Below the pieces are notes generated by a model. The model had not been told where the DNA came from, searched no databases, and saw only the letters and a list, made by a program, of their open reading frames with translations. The position numbers and the translations under genes are program-made. Positions 27,017-35,904 of a stretch of DNA of 64,000 bases are shown here, piece by piece (the stretch's first letter is position 1; every line of letters starts with the position of its first letter). The stretch spans positions 295,818 through 359,817 of the forward strand of contig NZ_KE386810.1 in assembly GCF_000428885.1 (NCBI RefSeq), written 5' to 3'. This DNA is from Geothrix fermentans DSM 14018. GTDB taxonomy: Bacteria > Acidobacteriota > Holophagae > Holophagales > Holophagaceae.

Positions 27017-29257
27017 GTGCCTTCCGTTCTGACCCGATATGTCCTCCGCCGCTGGGCCACCCCGTTCCTGGGGGCCCTGTTCTTCTACGGATTCCTGCTC
27101 CTGTCCTGGGAGATGGTGACCATCTCCAAGGAGCTGTTTTCCCAGGGCGCCCCCCTCCGCTGGATGATCCCCCTCCTGCTGACCTCGCTCCCCGAGAACC
27201 TGGGGATGGTCCTCCCCATGGCCGCGGTCCTGGGCGGGCTGATCGGGACCCAGCAGCTGATGGAAGGCTCCGAGCTCGTGGCGGCCCAGGGACTTGGCGC
27301 GGGTCGACGGACCTGGATGGCCCCCTGGTCCATCCTGGCCTCGCTGCTGGTCGTGCTGGCCACCCTGAACGCCCACCTCCTGGTTCCCGCCGCAGCCCGA
27401 GTCCAGCACAGGCTCCGGGGCCGGATGGCCGAGGAGGCCCAGGCGCGGTTCCTCCGTCCCGGCGCCCCTCCGTGGTTCCCGCCTGGCCAGCCCAACTCGG
27501 CCTTCTGGGTGTCCCCCGGCGGGCAGATCCACATCATGGAGTCCACCGCCCGGGGGGTTCAGCATCTCACCGCATCGACCATGACCTATGCCCTCGAGGC
27601 CAAGCCGGACGGCTCTTCGGAGCTGCAGCTTCATCTCTCGGGGCTCCAGGGCGTGCTCTACCAGCCCACTGGCTCCGGGAGCGTGATCCACCTCCACCAG
27701 GAGAACCAGGTGCTCCGGTTCGTCATCTCCGCGGGCACGCGCCTCCTGCCGCCGACACCCCTCCGCTATGAGGGCACCGCGGCCCTCATCCAGCGGATCC
27801 GGGCCAAGGGCGCCCCAGGCCTGGAGTCCCCCTGGGACCGGGACCTGCGCCTCCAGGCCGCCCTGGAGGTGAGCCGCCGGAGCACCCTGCCCCTGGCGGC
27901 CGCGGCCCTGCTCCTGCTGGGCATCGCAGTCGGCTTCGGCCATCCGCGCTTCTATCGGGGAGGGGCCATCCTCAAGAGCCTGGGCGTCATCATGCTCTAC
28001 TACCTCGTCATGAAGTTCTTCGAAAACATGTGGTTGGCAGAGAAATTGAAATCGCCTTTCGTGCTGTTCCTGGTCCCGGTCCCCTTTCTGCTCGGTGGGT
28101 GGCTGCTCTTCCGGCACCGACTCAAGCCCCACCATCCCAGCCGCTTCCTTCGGAACCTCAGACCCCTGACCCGTCCCTGGCGCCGGTGGACGGCCCCCCT
28201 CCTCACCTTCCTCCGGGAGAAGCACGATGCCGCCACCCGGTGGATGCACGGGAAAGGCACCCAGCACGGCATCTTCCGCCACTGGGCCACCCTCTCCTGG
28301 TGGCGCAACTGGGCCTCCGCCCTGGGGAGCCTCCTGGTCCTCAACCTGCTGGTGGAGTACGCCACCCTTGCGGGAGACCTTTCCAAAAACGGCATTCATT
28401 TTATTGTTTTCGTTGAATATTGGCTCTGGAACCTTCCTCCGTTCCTGGCGGTCGCCTTCCCGATGGCCTTCCTGTTGGGGACCCTGCTGTCCCTGTCCGA
28501 AGCGGCGCTCAACCGCGAGTGGCTCGCCCTCCGGGCGGGCGGGGTCAGCCTTCTGCGGTGGCTCTGGAGCAGCCGGTTCGCCTGGGGAGTAGTGGCCCTC
28601 CTGACCCTGGGCCTGCAAGCCGGCCTCGCGCCGGTGGCCATGAATCGTGCCAACAGGCTTTACCGCCAAATCCTCAACCGGTCCGAAATCCAGGTCAGCA
28701 CCAAGCCCTGGCTCCACCTGGGATCGACCGGCGTGCTCTGGCACTTGGAGGCCGACCAGCGCTGGGGGTTTCCGCTGAAGGCTCCGGGCGAGGCCCCGAT
28801 CCTGCTGCGCTGGCGTCTGGGAGCCGCGCACTCCGATGCCCTGGCCTGGGGTGGACAGGAGTTCGTCCAGGGTCCGAGCGCGGATCGCCTGTTCCCCGCT
28901 CGGGCCCTGCGCGTCTTCGCCTCCGCCGAGGAGGCCCATACCTCGGACCTCTTCCACTGGCAGCGCTGGGCGCCGGATCCGGAGCGGTCCTACATGCTCT
29001 GGACCCGCCTGCTCGGCTGGCTGGCAGGCCCGTGCCTGGTCCTGGCCATGCTGTCCTACGCCTTCCCGGGACCTCGCCAGGGACGCGGCCAGGCCCTGGG
29101 CGCCGGCCTCGTGGCCGGTCTGGTGTTCCTGGGGTTGCAGACCCTCTTCGGCGGGGCCGCCCGGGCCTCGGAGATTCCAGCCTTCTGGGGTGTGCTCGCC
29201 CCCCTGCTGCTGCTCCTCTCGGTCTCCCTGCTCCGCCTCCGGCGCCTGAGGACCTGA
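27017..29257 (+). CDS. LptF-LptG fused LPS export permease
   Basis: 746 residues, twice the size of one YjgP/YjgQ permease. Residues 1 to about 365 form one LptF/G unit (three spans, a periplasmic beta domain, three spans; opens LTRYVLRRWATPFLGALFFYG). A linker (about 366-425) is followed by a second unit (about 426-746; spans in LGSLLVLNLLVEYATL and PPFLAVAFPMAFLLGTLLSL, then a beta domain and three spans). LptF and LptG normally form a heterodimer that, with LptB2C, lifts LPS out of the inner membrane. The frame is open without stops, so it is a true fusion. GTG start, weak ribosome site. One base before mnmA. Confidence 0.88.
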   Translation: MPSVLTRYVLRRWATPFLGALFFYGFLLLSWEMVTISKELFSQGAPLRWMIPLLLTSLPENLGMVLPMAAVLGGLIGTQQLMEGSELVAAQGLGAGRRTWMAPWSILASLLVVLATLNAHLLVPAAARVQHRLRGRMAEEAQARFLRPGAPPWFPPGQPNSAFWVSPGGQIHIMESTARGVQHLTASTMTYALEAKPDGSSELQLHLSGLQGVLYQPTGSGSVIHLHQENQVLRFVISAGTRLLPPTPLRYEGTAALIQRIRAKGAPGLESPWDRDLRLQAALEVSRRSTLPLAAAALLLLGIAVGFGHPRFYRGGAILKSLGVIMLYYLVMKFFENMWLAEKLKSPFVLFLVPVPFLLGGWLLFRHRLKPHHPSRFLRNLRPLTRPWRRWTAPLLTFLREKHDAATRWMHGKGTQHGIFRHWATLSWWRNWASALGSLLVLNLLVEYATLAGDLSKNGIHFIVFVEYWLWNLPPFLAVAFPMAFLLGTLLSLSEAALNREWLALRAGGVSLLRWLWSSRFAWGVVALLTLGLQAGLAPVAMNRANRLYRQILNRSEIQVSTKPWLHLGSTGVLWHLEADQRWGFPLKAPGEAPILLRWRLGAAHSDALAWGGQEFVQGPSADRLFPARALRVFASAEEAHTSDLFHWQRWAPDPERSYMLWTRLLGWLAGPCLVLAMLSYAFPGPRQGRGQALGAGLVAGLVFLGLQTLFGGAARASEIPAFWGVLAPLLLLLSVSLLRLRRLRT

Positions 29258-29258
29258 G

Positions 29259-30389
29259 ATGAGCGACCTGCTCGATCGCGCCCTCGCCCCCCTGCGGACC
29301 CATCCGACCCTGCGCCCGGGCGACCGCGTCCTCGCGGCCATGTCCGGGGGGGTGGACAGCTCCGTCATGGCCGCCTTGCTCCACCGCGCCGGCCACGAGG
29401 TCATCGGCATTTCCATGCAGCTCTTCGACAAGAAGACCGTTCAAACTTCGGATGGGAGGTGTTGCACTCTTGACGACTTCCAAGACGCCCGCCGGGTGGC
29501 CCACGACATGGGCTTTCCCCACTATGTGATGGACTTCGAGGCCCGCTTCCGGGAGACGGTCATCGAGGGGTTCATCCAGGGGTACATGGACGGTGAAACT
29601 CCCAGCCCCTGCATCCGTTGCAATCAGCATCTCAAGTTCTCTGCCCTGATGGAGCGGGCCGAGGCCCTGGCCGCCCCCTTCGTGGCCACGGGCCACTACG
29701 CGACCATTGAGGCAGAGCGCGGGCGGTGGCACCTGCGCAAGGCCTCGGACCCCGCCAAGGATCAGAGCTACTTCCTCTTCCATCACACCCAGGCCACCCT
29801 GGCCCGGACCCTGTTTCCCCTGGCCCACCTCACCAAGGCCGAGGTCCGGAGCCTGGGCGCGGAACTGGGCCTGCACCTGGCGGAGAAGCCCGAGAGCCAG
29901 GAGATCTGCTTCGTGACCCAGGACCGCTACGATGCCTTCCTCGAAGCCGAAGGACGGGATCCTGGCCTGGGAGAGGGCGAGGTCCGCCACCTGGACGGCC
30001 GGGTCCTGGGGCGGCACCACGGCTACTGGCGTCACACTGTGGGCCAGCGACGGGGCCTGGGCGTGGCCTACGCGGAGCCCCTCTACGTGGTGCGGCTCGA
30101 ACCCGCCACCAATACCGTATGGGTGGGCGGGGAGGCGGACCTCCTGGGGCGGGACCTGGTGGCGCGCGAGCTGAGTTGGGTGGATGGGCCACCGGCGGGC
30201 CCCCTGGCCTGTCAGGCCCGGATCCGCAGCCGGTCCCAGGAGGCCGAGGCGCTGGCCATCCCCCTGCCGGACGGCCGGATCAAGGTCTCCTTCGCCGAGC
30301 CCCAGCGGGCCATCGCGGCGGGCCAGGCGGTGGTCTTCTACCGGGACGGCGAGGTCCTGGGCGGGGGCTGGATCGACTCGCGTCCCTGA
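29259..30389 (+). CDS. mnmA: tRNA-specific 2-thiouridylase (MnmA)
   Basis: 376 residues. Thiolates U34 of tRNA Lys, Glu and Gln. The P-loop AAMSGGVDSSVMAALL is the ATP-pyrophosphatase motif; the catalytic Cys pair lies in PSPCIRCNQHLKF and ESQEICFV. Length is normal. Begins one base after the LptF-LptG stop. A tRNA-Gln(TTG), one of its substrates, is encoded at 46992. Confidence 0.96.
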   Translation: MSDLLDRALAPLRTHPTLRPGDRVLAAMSGGVDSSVMAALLHRAGHEVIGISMQLFDKKTVQTSDGRCCTLDDFQDARRVAHDMGFPHYVMDFEARFRETVIEGFIQGYMDGETPSPCIRCNQHLKFSALMERAEALAAPFVATGHYATIEAERGRWHLRKASDPAKDQSYFLFHHTQATLARTLFPLAHLTKAEVRSLGAELGLHLAEKPESQEICFVTQDRYDAFLEAEGRDPGLGEGEVRHLDGRVLGRHHGYWRHTVGQRRGLGVAYAEPLYVVRLEPATNTVWVGGEADLLGRDLVARELSWVDGPPAGPLACQARIRSRSQEAEALAIPLPDGRIKVSFAEPQRAIAAGQAVVFYRDGEVLGGGWIDSRP

Positions 30390-30399
30390 GGGGCCGCGT

Positions 30400-31545
30400 T
30401 CACTTCCCCAGGGTGTAGGCCACGCCCGGGTAGCTCACGAAGTGGTAGAGGTTGGCCTCGGCCGTCGCCCCCATCCCCAGGTCCCGCACGGGAACCTGGG
30501 GGAAGCTGATGGAGGTGCCGAAGGCCACGGGATGGCCCACGGGACCGGAGGAGCCAAGACCCCGCGCGGTCTCCTCCAGGAGCAGCAGACCGAAGGGGAT
30601 CGAAAAGCGGCCGCACCAGGGCATGCGGTACTGGTCGGGGTCCTGCGGGTTCACCACGGTCGCATAGAAATCCTGGGCCTTCGCCGCCGACACCGGCCCC
30701 GCCAGGGGGCCCGTCAGGAGCCGGCGGTCCCGCTCGGTGGCCTCGGTGTAGGCCGCCACGCCGCCCGCACCGTGGGGCGTGTACTTGAAGTCCTCGCCGT
30801 AGTGGATGCCGTCGGAGGAGATGACGATGGCCAGATCCCGGCCGAGGGACCAGCCGCGGACCTTCATGGCTTCGGCTAGGGCCTTCCCCAAGTGCGAGGC
30901 CAGCTCCTGGAAGCGCGGGAAGGACGCGGAGGGCACCAGGACAGGCACGATCTCCACCGCCGGATCCTGGTGCTTCAGCCAGTAGGCGATGGCCTCGACG
31001 GAGTGCTCGCTGTCCTGCATGGCTGCGTCGCGGAGGACCTCCCCGGCGGGCATCCGCGCCAGCAGATCCTCCCGCAGGCCGGAGACCCTGATCTCCCCGT
31101 CCGGGGAGCGCCAGGCACGATAGGGGTCAAACACCAGGGCGTCCTTGGCCCCGAAGCGGCGGTACTTGTGGAAGACGCCCACCAGCACGATGGTCCGGGC
31201 CTTCACCAGCGGCACGAGCTGGCGGTACACACGGCCCGCGTAGAGGTAGTCGTCGTGCGGGCAGAGCAGACCCGCCACACCGGGCGCGGGCATGGGTCCC
31301 AGCGCCTCCGGGGCCGGGGGGAGGGCTGACCGCTTCCACACCTTGGCCATCTGCGCTGCCGTGGATGCGAATCCCACCACATCCTGCTGACCACGGAGAT
31401 CCCCCTGGGACGGGATTCCCATGGCCTTCCGCACCTCTTCCAGCGAGGGCCGCCGGGGCGGCGCGGCCGAGGGGGCGAGCGACGCCTGTGCGAGGCCAGG
31501 CAGGCAGGCGAAGAGGCAGGCGCAGAAGGCCGGGGCGCATCTCAT
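30400..31545 (-). CDS. Secreted MEMO-family protein (AmmeMemoRadiSam system protein B)
   Basis: 381 residues. Starts with a signal peptide (MRCAPAFCACLFACLPGLAQA), then a MEMO1-like dioxygenase-fold domain (about 90-375): CPHDDYLYAG, VGVFHKYRRFG, QDSEHSVEAIAYWLK and SSDGIHYGED. The metal-site histidines are kept, but the Cys of human MEMO1 (SSDxCHWG) is Ile here. In bacteria MEMO proteins usually come with an AMMECR1 and a radical SAM protein; neither is next to it. Export is unusual for this family. Start at 31545 gives the signal peptide; longer frames run into the tRNAs. Function unknown. Confidence 0.8.
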   Translation of the reverse strand: MRCAPAFCACLFACLPGLAQASLAPSAAPPRRPSLEEVRKAMGIPSQGDLRGQQDVVGFASTAAQMAKVWKRSALPPAPEALGPMPAPGVAGLLCPHDDYLYAGRVYRQLVPLVKARTIVLVGVFHKYRRFGAKDALVFDPYRAWRSPDGEIRVSGLREDLLARMPAGEVLRDAAMQDSEHSVEAIAYWLKHQDPAVEIVPVLVPSASFPRFQELASHLGKALAEAMKVRGWSLGRDLAIVISSDGIHYGEDFKYTPHGAGGVAAYTEATERDRRLLTGPLAGPVSAAKAQDFYATVVNPQDPDQYRMPWCGRFSIPFGLLLLEETARGLGSSGPVGHPVAFGTSISFPQVPVRDLGMGATAEANLYHFVSYPGVAYTLGK

Positions 31546-31626
31546 GGGAGGGATCTCCGTGTCCACCGTAGCAGCACGGCTGGGCCTACCTGCGCGCCAT
31601 CCGCGACTTCGATTCCGCTCGGCGCA

Positions 31627-31650
31627 TGAAAAAGCCCCCTTGCGGGGGCT
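31627..31650 (-). terminator. Rho-independent terminator after tRNA-Cys
   Basis: On the minus strand, AGCCCCCGCAAGGGGGCT folds into a seven-pair GC stem followed by TTTTT. It closes the tRNA-Gly/tRNA-Cys unit before the MEMO gene. Confidence 0.85.
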
Positions 31651-31655
31651 GGTGC

Positions 31656-31730
31656 TGGAGGCGCCGATCGGAATCGAACCGATGAATACAGGATTTGCAG
31701 TCCCGGGCCTTACCACTTGGCTACGGCGCC
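31656..31730 (-). tRNA. tRNA-Cys(GCA)
   Basis: 75 bases including encoded CCA. Acceptor GGCGCCG pairs with CGGCGCC, anticodon loop ACTGCAAAT, T-arm ATCGGTTCGATTCCGAT. U at the discriminator position fits tRNA-Cys. Follows tRNA-Gly on the same strand; the 61-base spacer contains an eight-pair hairpin (31765-31784). Confidence 0.95.
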
Positions 31731-31791
31731 TTGCGTTTGGTGCGGTGGGGCTTCCTACATGATCCGGGCCGCTTGCGCGGCCCGAGTGGAG

Positions 31792-31866
<75 letters not shown>

Positions 31867-31902
31867 GTGAGACATCAAGACTAGCAATGGCGCGCGATAC
31901 GG

Positions 31903-32337
31903 TCAACGGTCTTTTTCGGACCGGCAGGTGGGACAGAGGCCGAAGAGCATCAGCTGGTGCCGCGTGATGCGGAAGCCCGAGAGGTTCTCCAGTTCGATCA
32001 GCGATTCGTCCAGTCCGCAGGCGTCCACTTCCACCGTGCGCCCGCAGCGCTCGCACTGGAGGTGGTGGTGGTGCCGAGGCGAGTCGCAGCGCACGAAGCG
32101 CATCACCTGGTCGGGCCCCAGGATGCTCTCGGCCCAGCCCTCCTGCACGAAGCGCTCGAGGTTGCGGTAGACCGTGGGTAGGCCCGAGCGGCGCTCCGGC
32201 ATGCGCTCCCAGATCTCCTCCGCGGTGAGCGGCCGGTCCGAGGCCTTGAGCACATGGAGGATCCCCTCCCGCTGGGGCGTCTGCCGCATGCCGGCCGCGC
32301 GCAGGGAGGGCGAATGGAGGGGGACGGGATCGGCCAT
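31903..32337 (-). CDS. Fur-family metalloregulator (Fur/Zur/PerR type)
   Basis: 144 residues. Winged helix in the N-terminal half (LTAEEIWERMPERRSGLPTVYRNLERF, the Fur recognition helix), then HHHHLQCERCG with His89-92, Cys95 and Cys98, and a closing CPTC pair (Cys135, Cys138). The two CxxC pairs form the structural zinc site. Which metal or oxidant it senses is not clear. Ten bases separate it from a divergent histidine kinase. The ATG at 32337 leaves the usual LRAAGMRQTPQR start intact. Confidence 0.9.
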   Translation of the reverse strand: MADPVPLHSPSLRAAGMRQTPQREGILHVLKASDRPLTAEEIWERMPERRSGLPTVYRNLERFVQEGWAESILGPDQVMRFVRCDSPRHHHHLQCERCGRTVEVDACGLDESLIELENLSGFRITRHQLMLFGLCPTCRSEKDR

Positions 32338-32346
32338 GGCCCTAGG

Positions 32347-34047
32347 ATGCCAGATTCGGGCATGCTGGAGCCCATGCTCCAGCGCACATTGGGCCGGCTG
32401 GGCGCGCCGGACGCCAGCCAGCCGTTCCTCCCCCTCGCCTTCCGGCTCTATGCCAGCTTCGGCCTGCTGGTGCTGCACCTCGCGCTGCCGGCCGAGGGCC
32501 GGGTCGTGGGCCCGGGCGAGGACCTCTACCTGGCCGCGCTGGCGATCCTTCTGGTGGAGGCCATCTGGGAGGCCAGCCGCGGTGTGCGGGGACGGGGCCA
32601 GATCTTCCCCACTCCGGGAGTGTCCTGGATCTGGTGGAACCTCGTGCTGGACCTGGCCCTGGTCACCCTGGTCATCGCCTACCAGGGCGTGGTCCAGGAG
32701 CGCTTCTCCACGCTCTACATCTTCCCGGTGCTGGCCTCCGCCTTCTACCTCGGGACCTCGGAGATCGTCTGGGTGGGGGTGGCCTCCTCGATCTCGCACA
32801 TCCTGCTGGTACTGGGCTTCAGCCTCGGCCTGATTCCGCCCTTCGGCCTGTCGGGAGCTGGGCTCGATCTGGAAGGGGGCCGCCTGCCCTTCCTGCTGGG
32901 CATCGCCTCGCTCCAGATTTTCGCCACGACGCTGGTGGTGGTGCTGATCCGGAGGAATGTCGAGCGTCTGCGCACGGATCTGAGCGCCAGCGAAGCCACG
33001 GTGGACGAGCTGTCCGCCCTCCACCGCCGCGTGGTGGATTCCATGTCGTCCGGGCTCATCACGCTCGATTCCGAAGGGCGGATCACCTCCGCGAACCCCG
33101 CCGCCGTGGCGATCCTCGGGCGGCCCGTGCCCCTGGGCGCACCCATCCAGGAGGTCCTCCCCCTGGGCGATTCGATCCTGGCCCAGCAACGCTTCGAGCT
33201 GACCCTGCCAGCGGGGGGACGGAACCCCCGGATCCTGGGTGGGCATCTGACCTCCCTCCGCGGCGCCGGCGGGCAGGAGACGGGCCAGCTGGTGCTGTTC
33301 CAGGATCTGACCGAGCTCAAGGCCCTTGAGGAGCGCACCCGCATCAGCGAGCGGCTGGCGGCCATCGGCCAGCTGGCGGCGGGACTCGCCCACGAGCTCC
33401 GCAATCCCCTCGCATCCATCACCGGCTGCGTGCAGTTGCTGCACCGCCAGGAATCCCCCGAGGAGGTCAGGACGCGCGTGCTCGGCATCCTGGACCGGGA
33501 GACCCAACGGGTGGGCGCCATCGTCTCCGACTTCCTCGACTTCGCCCGCCCCGAGGCCGGTCCCGGCCAGGTGCTGTCGCTTCCCCGCGTCCTGGAGGAG
33601 GTGCGGGCGAGCTGGGAGATGGATCCCCGCACGGAGGGGCTCGCCCTCGCCCTGCGGGAACCACCCCAGGCCTCCCTCCTGGCGGATCCGGTGGGCCTGC
33701 ACCGCATGCTCATGAACCTGCTGAGCAATGCGCGGAAGGCGGTGAAGGATGTCCCGGCTCCGCTCGTCAGCCTCTCCGCCTCGCTCAGCGGGAACCGGAT
33801 CCGATTGCTGGTGGAGGACAACGGGTGCGGCATGGGCCCCGGCCAGCTGGACCGCCTCTTCGTGCCGTTTTCCGGCACCTTCGAGGAGGGCTCCGGCCTG
33901 GGCATGAGCCTGGTCTACAAGTTCACGGAAGCCATGGGCTGGACCATCGACGTCGAGAGTGAGCCTGGATCGGGGACTCGAGTCGGCATTTTACTACCAA
34001 TACACCCATCCGAAGGTGCATTGGCGGAACCAGCAGATCCGGCGTAA
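32347..34047 (+). CDS. NtrB-like membrane sensor histidine kinase
   Basis: About 566 residues. Five or six membrane spans (about 15-195), a coiled coil, a PAS domain (about 225-325; VVDSMSSGLITLDSEGRITSAN), HisKA with the phospho-His in GLAHELRNPLASITG, and an intact ATPase domain (NLLSNARKA, EDNGCGMG, GSGLGMSLV). The closest known layout is NtrB/AtoS. No response regulator is adjacent, so it is an orphan here. The start is uncertain among ATGs at 32347, 32362 and 32374; none has a strong ribosome site. Divergent from the Fur-family gene. Confidence 0.88.
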   Translation: MPDSGMLEPMLQRTLGRLGAPDASQPFLPLAFRLYASFGLLVLHLALPAEGRVVGPGEDLYLAALAILLVEAIWEASRGVRGRGQIFPTPGVSWIWWNLVLDLALVTLVIAYQGVVQERFSTLYIFPVLASAFYLGTSEIVWVGVASSISHILLVLGFSLGLIPPFGLSGAGLDLEGGRLPFLLGIASLQIFATTLVVVLIRRNVERLRTDLSASEATVDELSALHRRVVDSMSSGLITLDSEGRITSANPAAVAILGRPVPLGAPIQEVLPLGDSILAQQRFELTLPAGGRNPRILGGHLTSLRGAGGQETGQLVLFQDLTELKALEERTRISERLAAIGQLAAGLAHELRNPLASITGCVQLLHRQESPEEVRTRVLGILDRETQRVGAIVSDFLDFARPEAGPGQVLSLPRVLEEVRASWEMDPRTEGLALALREPPQASLLADPVGLHRMLMNLLSNARKAVKDVPAPLVSLSASLSGNRIRLLVEDNGCGMGPGQLDRLFVPFSGTFEEGSGLGMSLVYKFTEAMGWTIDVESEPGSGTRVGILLPIHPSEGALAEPADPA

Positions 34048-34241
34048 ACTTCCGGCAGCTTTCCATCATCTAAATCAGGACACACCCTTGCAGGGTCCAC
34101 TTGGCACCTGCCAAAGTGGTTCATCCCTTCCACTGCTTTCGGCACCTGCCCCTGAGGCAGGCACCGGCCAGGCATGAAAGAGAGTGGCCATCCGCCAATG
34201 CCTTTGACATCCTCCGCATGCCCACCGGGCCAGGATATGCC

Positions 34242-34724
34242 ATGAATCGCAAGCTCATCCGACCGAACCTCAGCGAACTCAAGGACAAGCTGGGCATTCC
34301 CGCCAAGGGGGGCGGCGGGGAAGTCATGACTCCGGTCCCCCCTGCCATGACCGCGAGCGGGGAGCCCAATCCGGCGGTGAACCCCGCCGCCGCCACGGCC
34401 CCGCAGGGGCTTGGAAGTCCCCGGCGCCGGATCGCGCCGCCCGAGCAGACCAACGCGGAGAGCTTCTACTACCTCAAGCAGATGCAGTCCAAGACGCCGA
34501 TGGTGATCGTGCTGCAGGATGACGAGAAGGTGCGCGGGGTCATCGAGTGGTACGACAAGCACTGCCTCAAGATCAACCGGGTGAAGGAACCCAACATCCT
34601 CGTGCCCAAGCACAACATCAAGTACATCTACAAGCAGGAGGAGGAGCCCCGGATCCGCCGCAGCCGTCCGGCGAAGAAGGAGGAGCCCCTGGCCCCCGAA
34701 GTGGAGATCGCGGCCTACGATTGA
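34242..34724 (+). CDS. hfq: Hfq-like Sm-fold RNA-binding protein with a long N-terminal extension
   Basis: 160 residues. The Sm core is residues about 72-132: NAESFYYLKQMQSKTPMVIV and VRGVIEWYDKHCLKI correspond to Hfq Sm1 (usually QDxFLNxLRKExxxVxIFL), and ILVPKHNIKYIY to Sm2 (usually LVYKHAISTI). About 70 residues, Pro/Ala-rich, precede the core, where normal Hfq has fewer than ten. A charged tail follows (RRSRPAKKEE). ATG at 34242 has AGGA six bases ahead; an ATG at 34218 would add eight more residues. Known Hfq hexamers match sRNAs with mRNAs. The gene is not beside miaA or hflX. The 194 bases upstream show only short hairpins. Confidence 0.75.
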   Translation: MNRKLIRPNLSELKDKLGIPAKGGGGEVMTPVPPAMTASGEPNPAVNPAAATAPQGLGSPRRRIAPPEQTNAESFYYLKQMQSKTPMVIVLQDDEKVRGVIEWYDKHCLKINRVKEPNILVPKHNIKYIYKQEEEPRIRRSRPAKKEEPLAPEVEIAAYD

Positions 34725-34749
34725 GGGTGAACCGCCCTCCGGGATCACC

Positions 34750-35904
34750 ATGAGCCGCCGTCCGCGCATCGCCATCACCCTGGGAGATCCCTGCGGCATC
34801 GGGCCCGAGCTGCTGCTGAGGTCCCTGCCCACGCTGTGTTCCTGGGCGGAGGTCGTGGTGATGGGCTCCCGGGCGGGCGTGGATCTGCTCCGGAGCACGG
34901 AGGGGCGCCGCGCCACCTGGCGCTGGGCGGACGCCCCGGCGCCTGGCCCCGAGGGTTTCCAGGGGACGGCCTGCGGCCTCGAGGTGGAGAGCCCCGGACG
35001 GTCGGACCTCGCCCTGTGGCTGGATCCCGTGCCCGAGATCCGCGCGGACCGTCTGACCCTCGGGCAGGGCTCCGCCGCCTCCGGCCGGGCCACGGTGGAG
35101 GCCATCCGCCTGGCTGCGAGCCAGGCCCTGTCCGGCGCCGTGGACGCCCTCACCACCCTGCCCATGGCCAAGTCCGCCGCGCACCTCGCCGGCTACCCCA
35201 TCCCCGGCCACACGGAATACCTCCAGGAGCTGGCCGGCGCGCCCCTCGCGCGCATGGCCTTCGTGAGTCCCCGCCTGTCCGTGGTGCTGCACACGGTCCA
35301 TCAGAGCCTGCGGTCGGTGGTGGACGGCCTGGATGCGGCGGCTGTGGCCGAGACCCTGGCCTTCTCCGCCAGCCGGTTCATCCAGCTGACCGGGAATCCG
35401 GACCTCCGGGTGGCCCTCTGCGCCCTCAACCCCCACGCCGGGGAATCCGGCGCCTTCGGCGACGAGGAAGGGCTGCTGGTTGAGGCCCGGGACCGGGCCG
35501 AGGCGGCCTTCCGCGAGGCCGGGCCCGCCGGTCCCTACGCCGCCCTGCCCTCCCCCTTCCCCCCGGAGCCCCTGCCGAAGGGCGCCCTCTACCCCAGGTT
35601 CTCCGGCCCCCACCCCTCGGACAGCCTCTTCCACCGGGCCGTGTCCGGCGAGTTCGACCTGGTGGTGGCCCTGTACCACGACCAGGGGCTCATCCCCATC
35701 AAGCTGCTGGAGCCCACCCGCGCCGTGAACCTCACCCTGGGCCTGCCGTTCATCCGCACCAGCCCGGACCATGGCACCGCCTTCGACAAGGCCGGGAAGT
35801 GGATCGCGGATCCCAGGAACTTCCTCGAGGCCGCGGCCCTGGCCGTGCGGCTCGCGGGGCGCTCCCGCCGGGAGGCGTGGACCGCCCAGGTGACCGGGCC
35901 TTGA
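34750..35904 (+). CDS. pdxA: 4-Hydroxythreonine-4-phosphate dehydrogenase (PdxA)
   Basis: 384 residues; a step of pyridoxal phosphate synthesis by the DXP-dependent route. ITLGDPCGIGPEL at the N-terminus, GHTEYLQELAG with a metal-binding His, YHDQGLIPIK and the C-terminal RTSPDHGTAFD are all family signatures. Slightly longer than E. coli PdxA. Its stop overlaps the TTG start of the next gene. Confidence 0.95.
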   Translation: MSRRPRIAITLGDPCGIGPELLLRSLPTLCSWAEVVVMGSRAGVDLLRSTEGRRATWRWADAPAPGPEGFQGTACGLEVESPGRSDLALWLDPVPEIRADRLTLGQGSAASGRATVEAIRLAASQALSGAVDALTTLPMAKSAAHLAGYPIPGHTEYLQELAGAPLARMAFVSPRLSVVLHTVHQSLRSVVDGLDAAAVAETLAFSASRFIQLTGNPDLRVALCALNPHAGESGAFGDEEGLLVEARDRAEAAFREAGPAGPYAALPSPFPPEPLPKGALYPRFSGPHPSDSLFHRAVSGEFDLVVALYHDQGLIPIKLLEPTRAVNLTLGLPFIRTSPDHGTAFDKAGKWIADPRNFLEAAALAVRLAGRSRREAWTAQVTGP

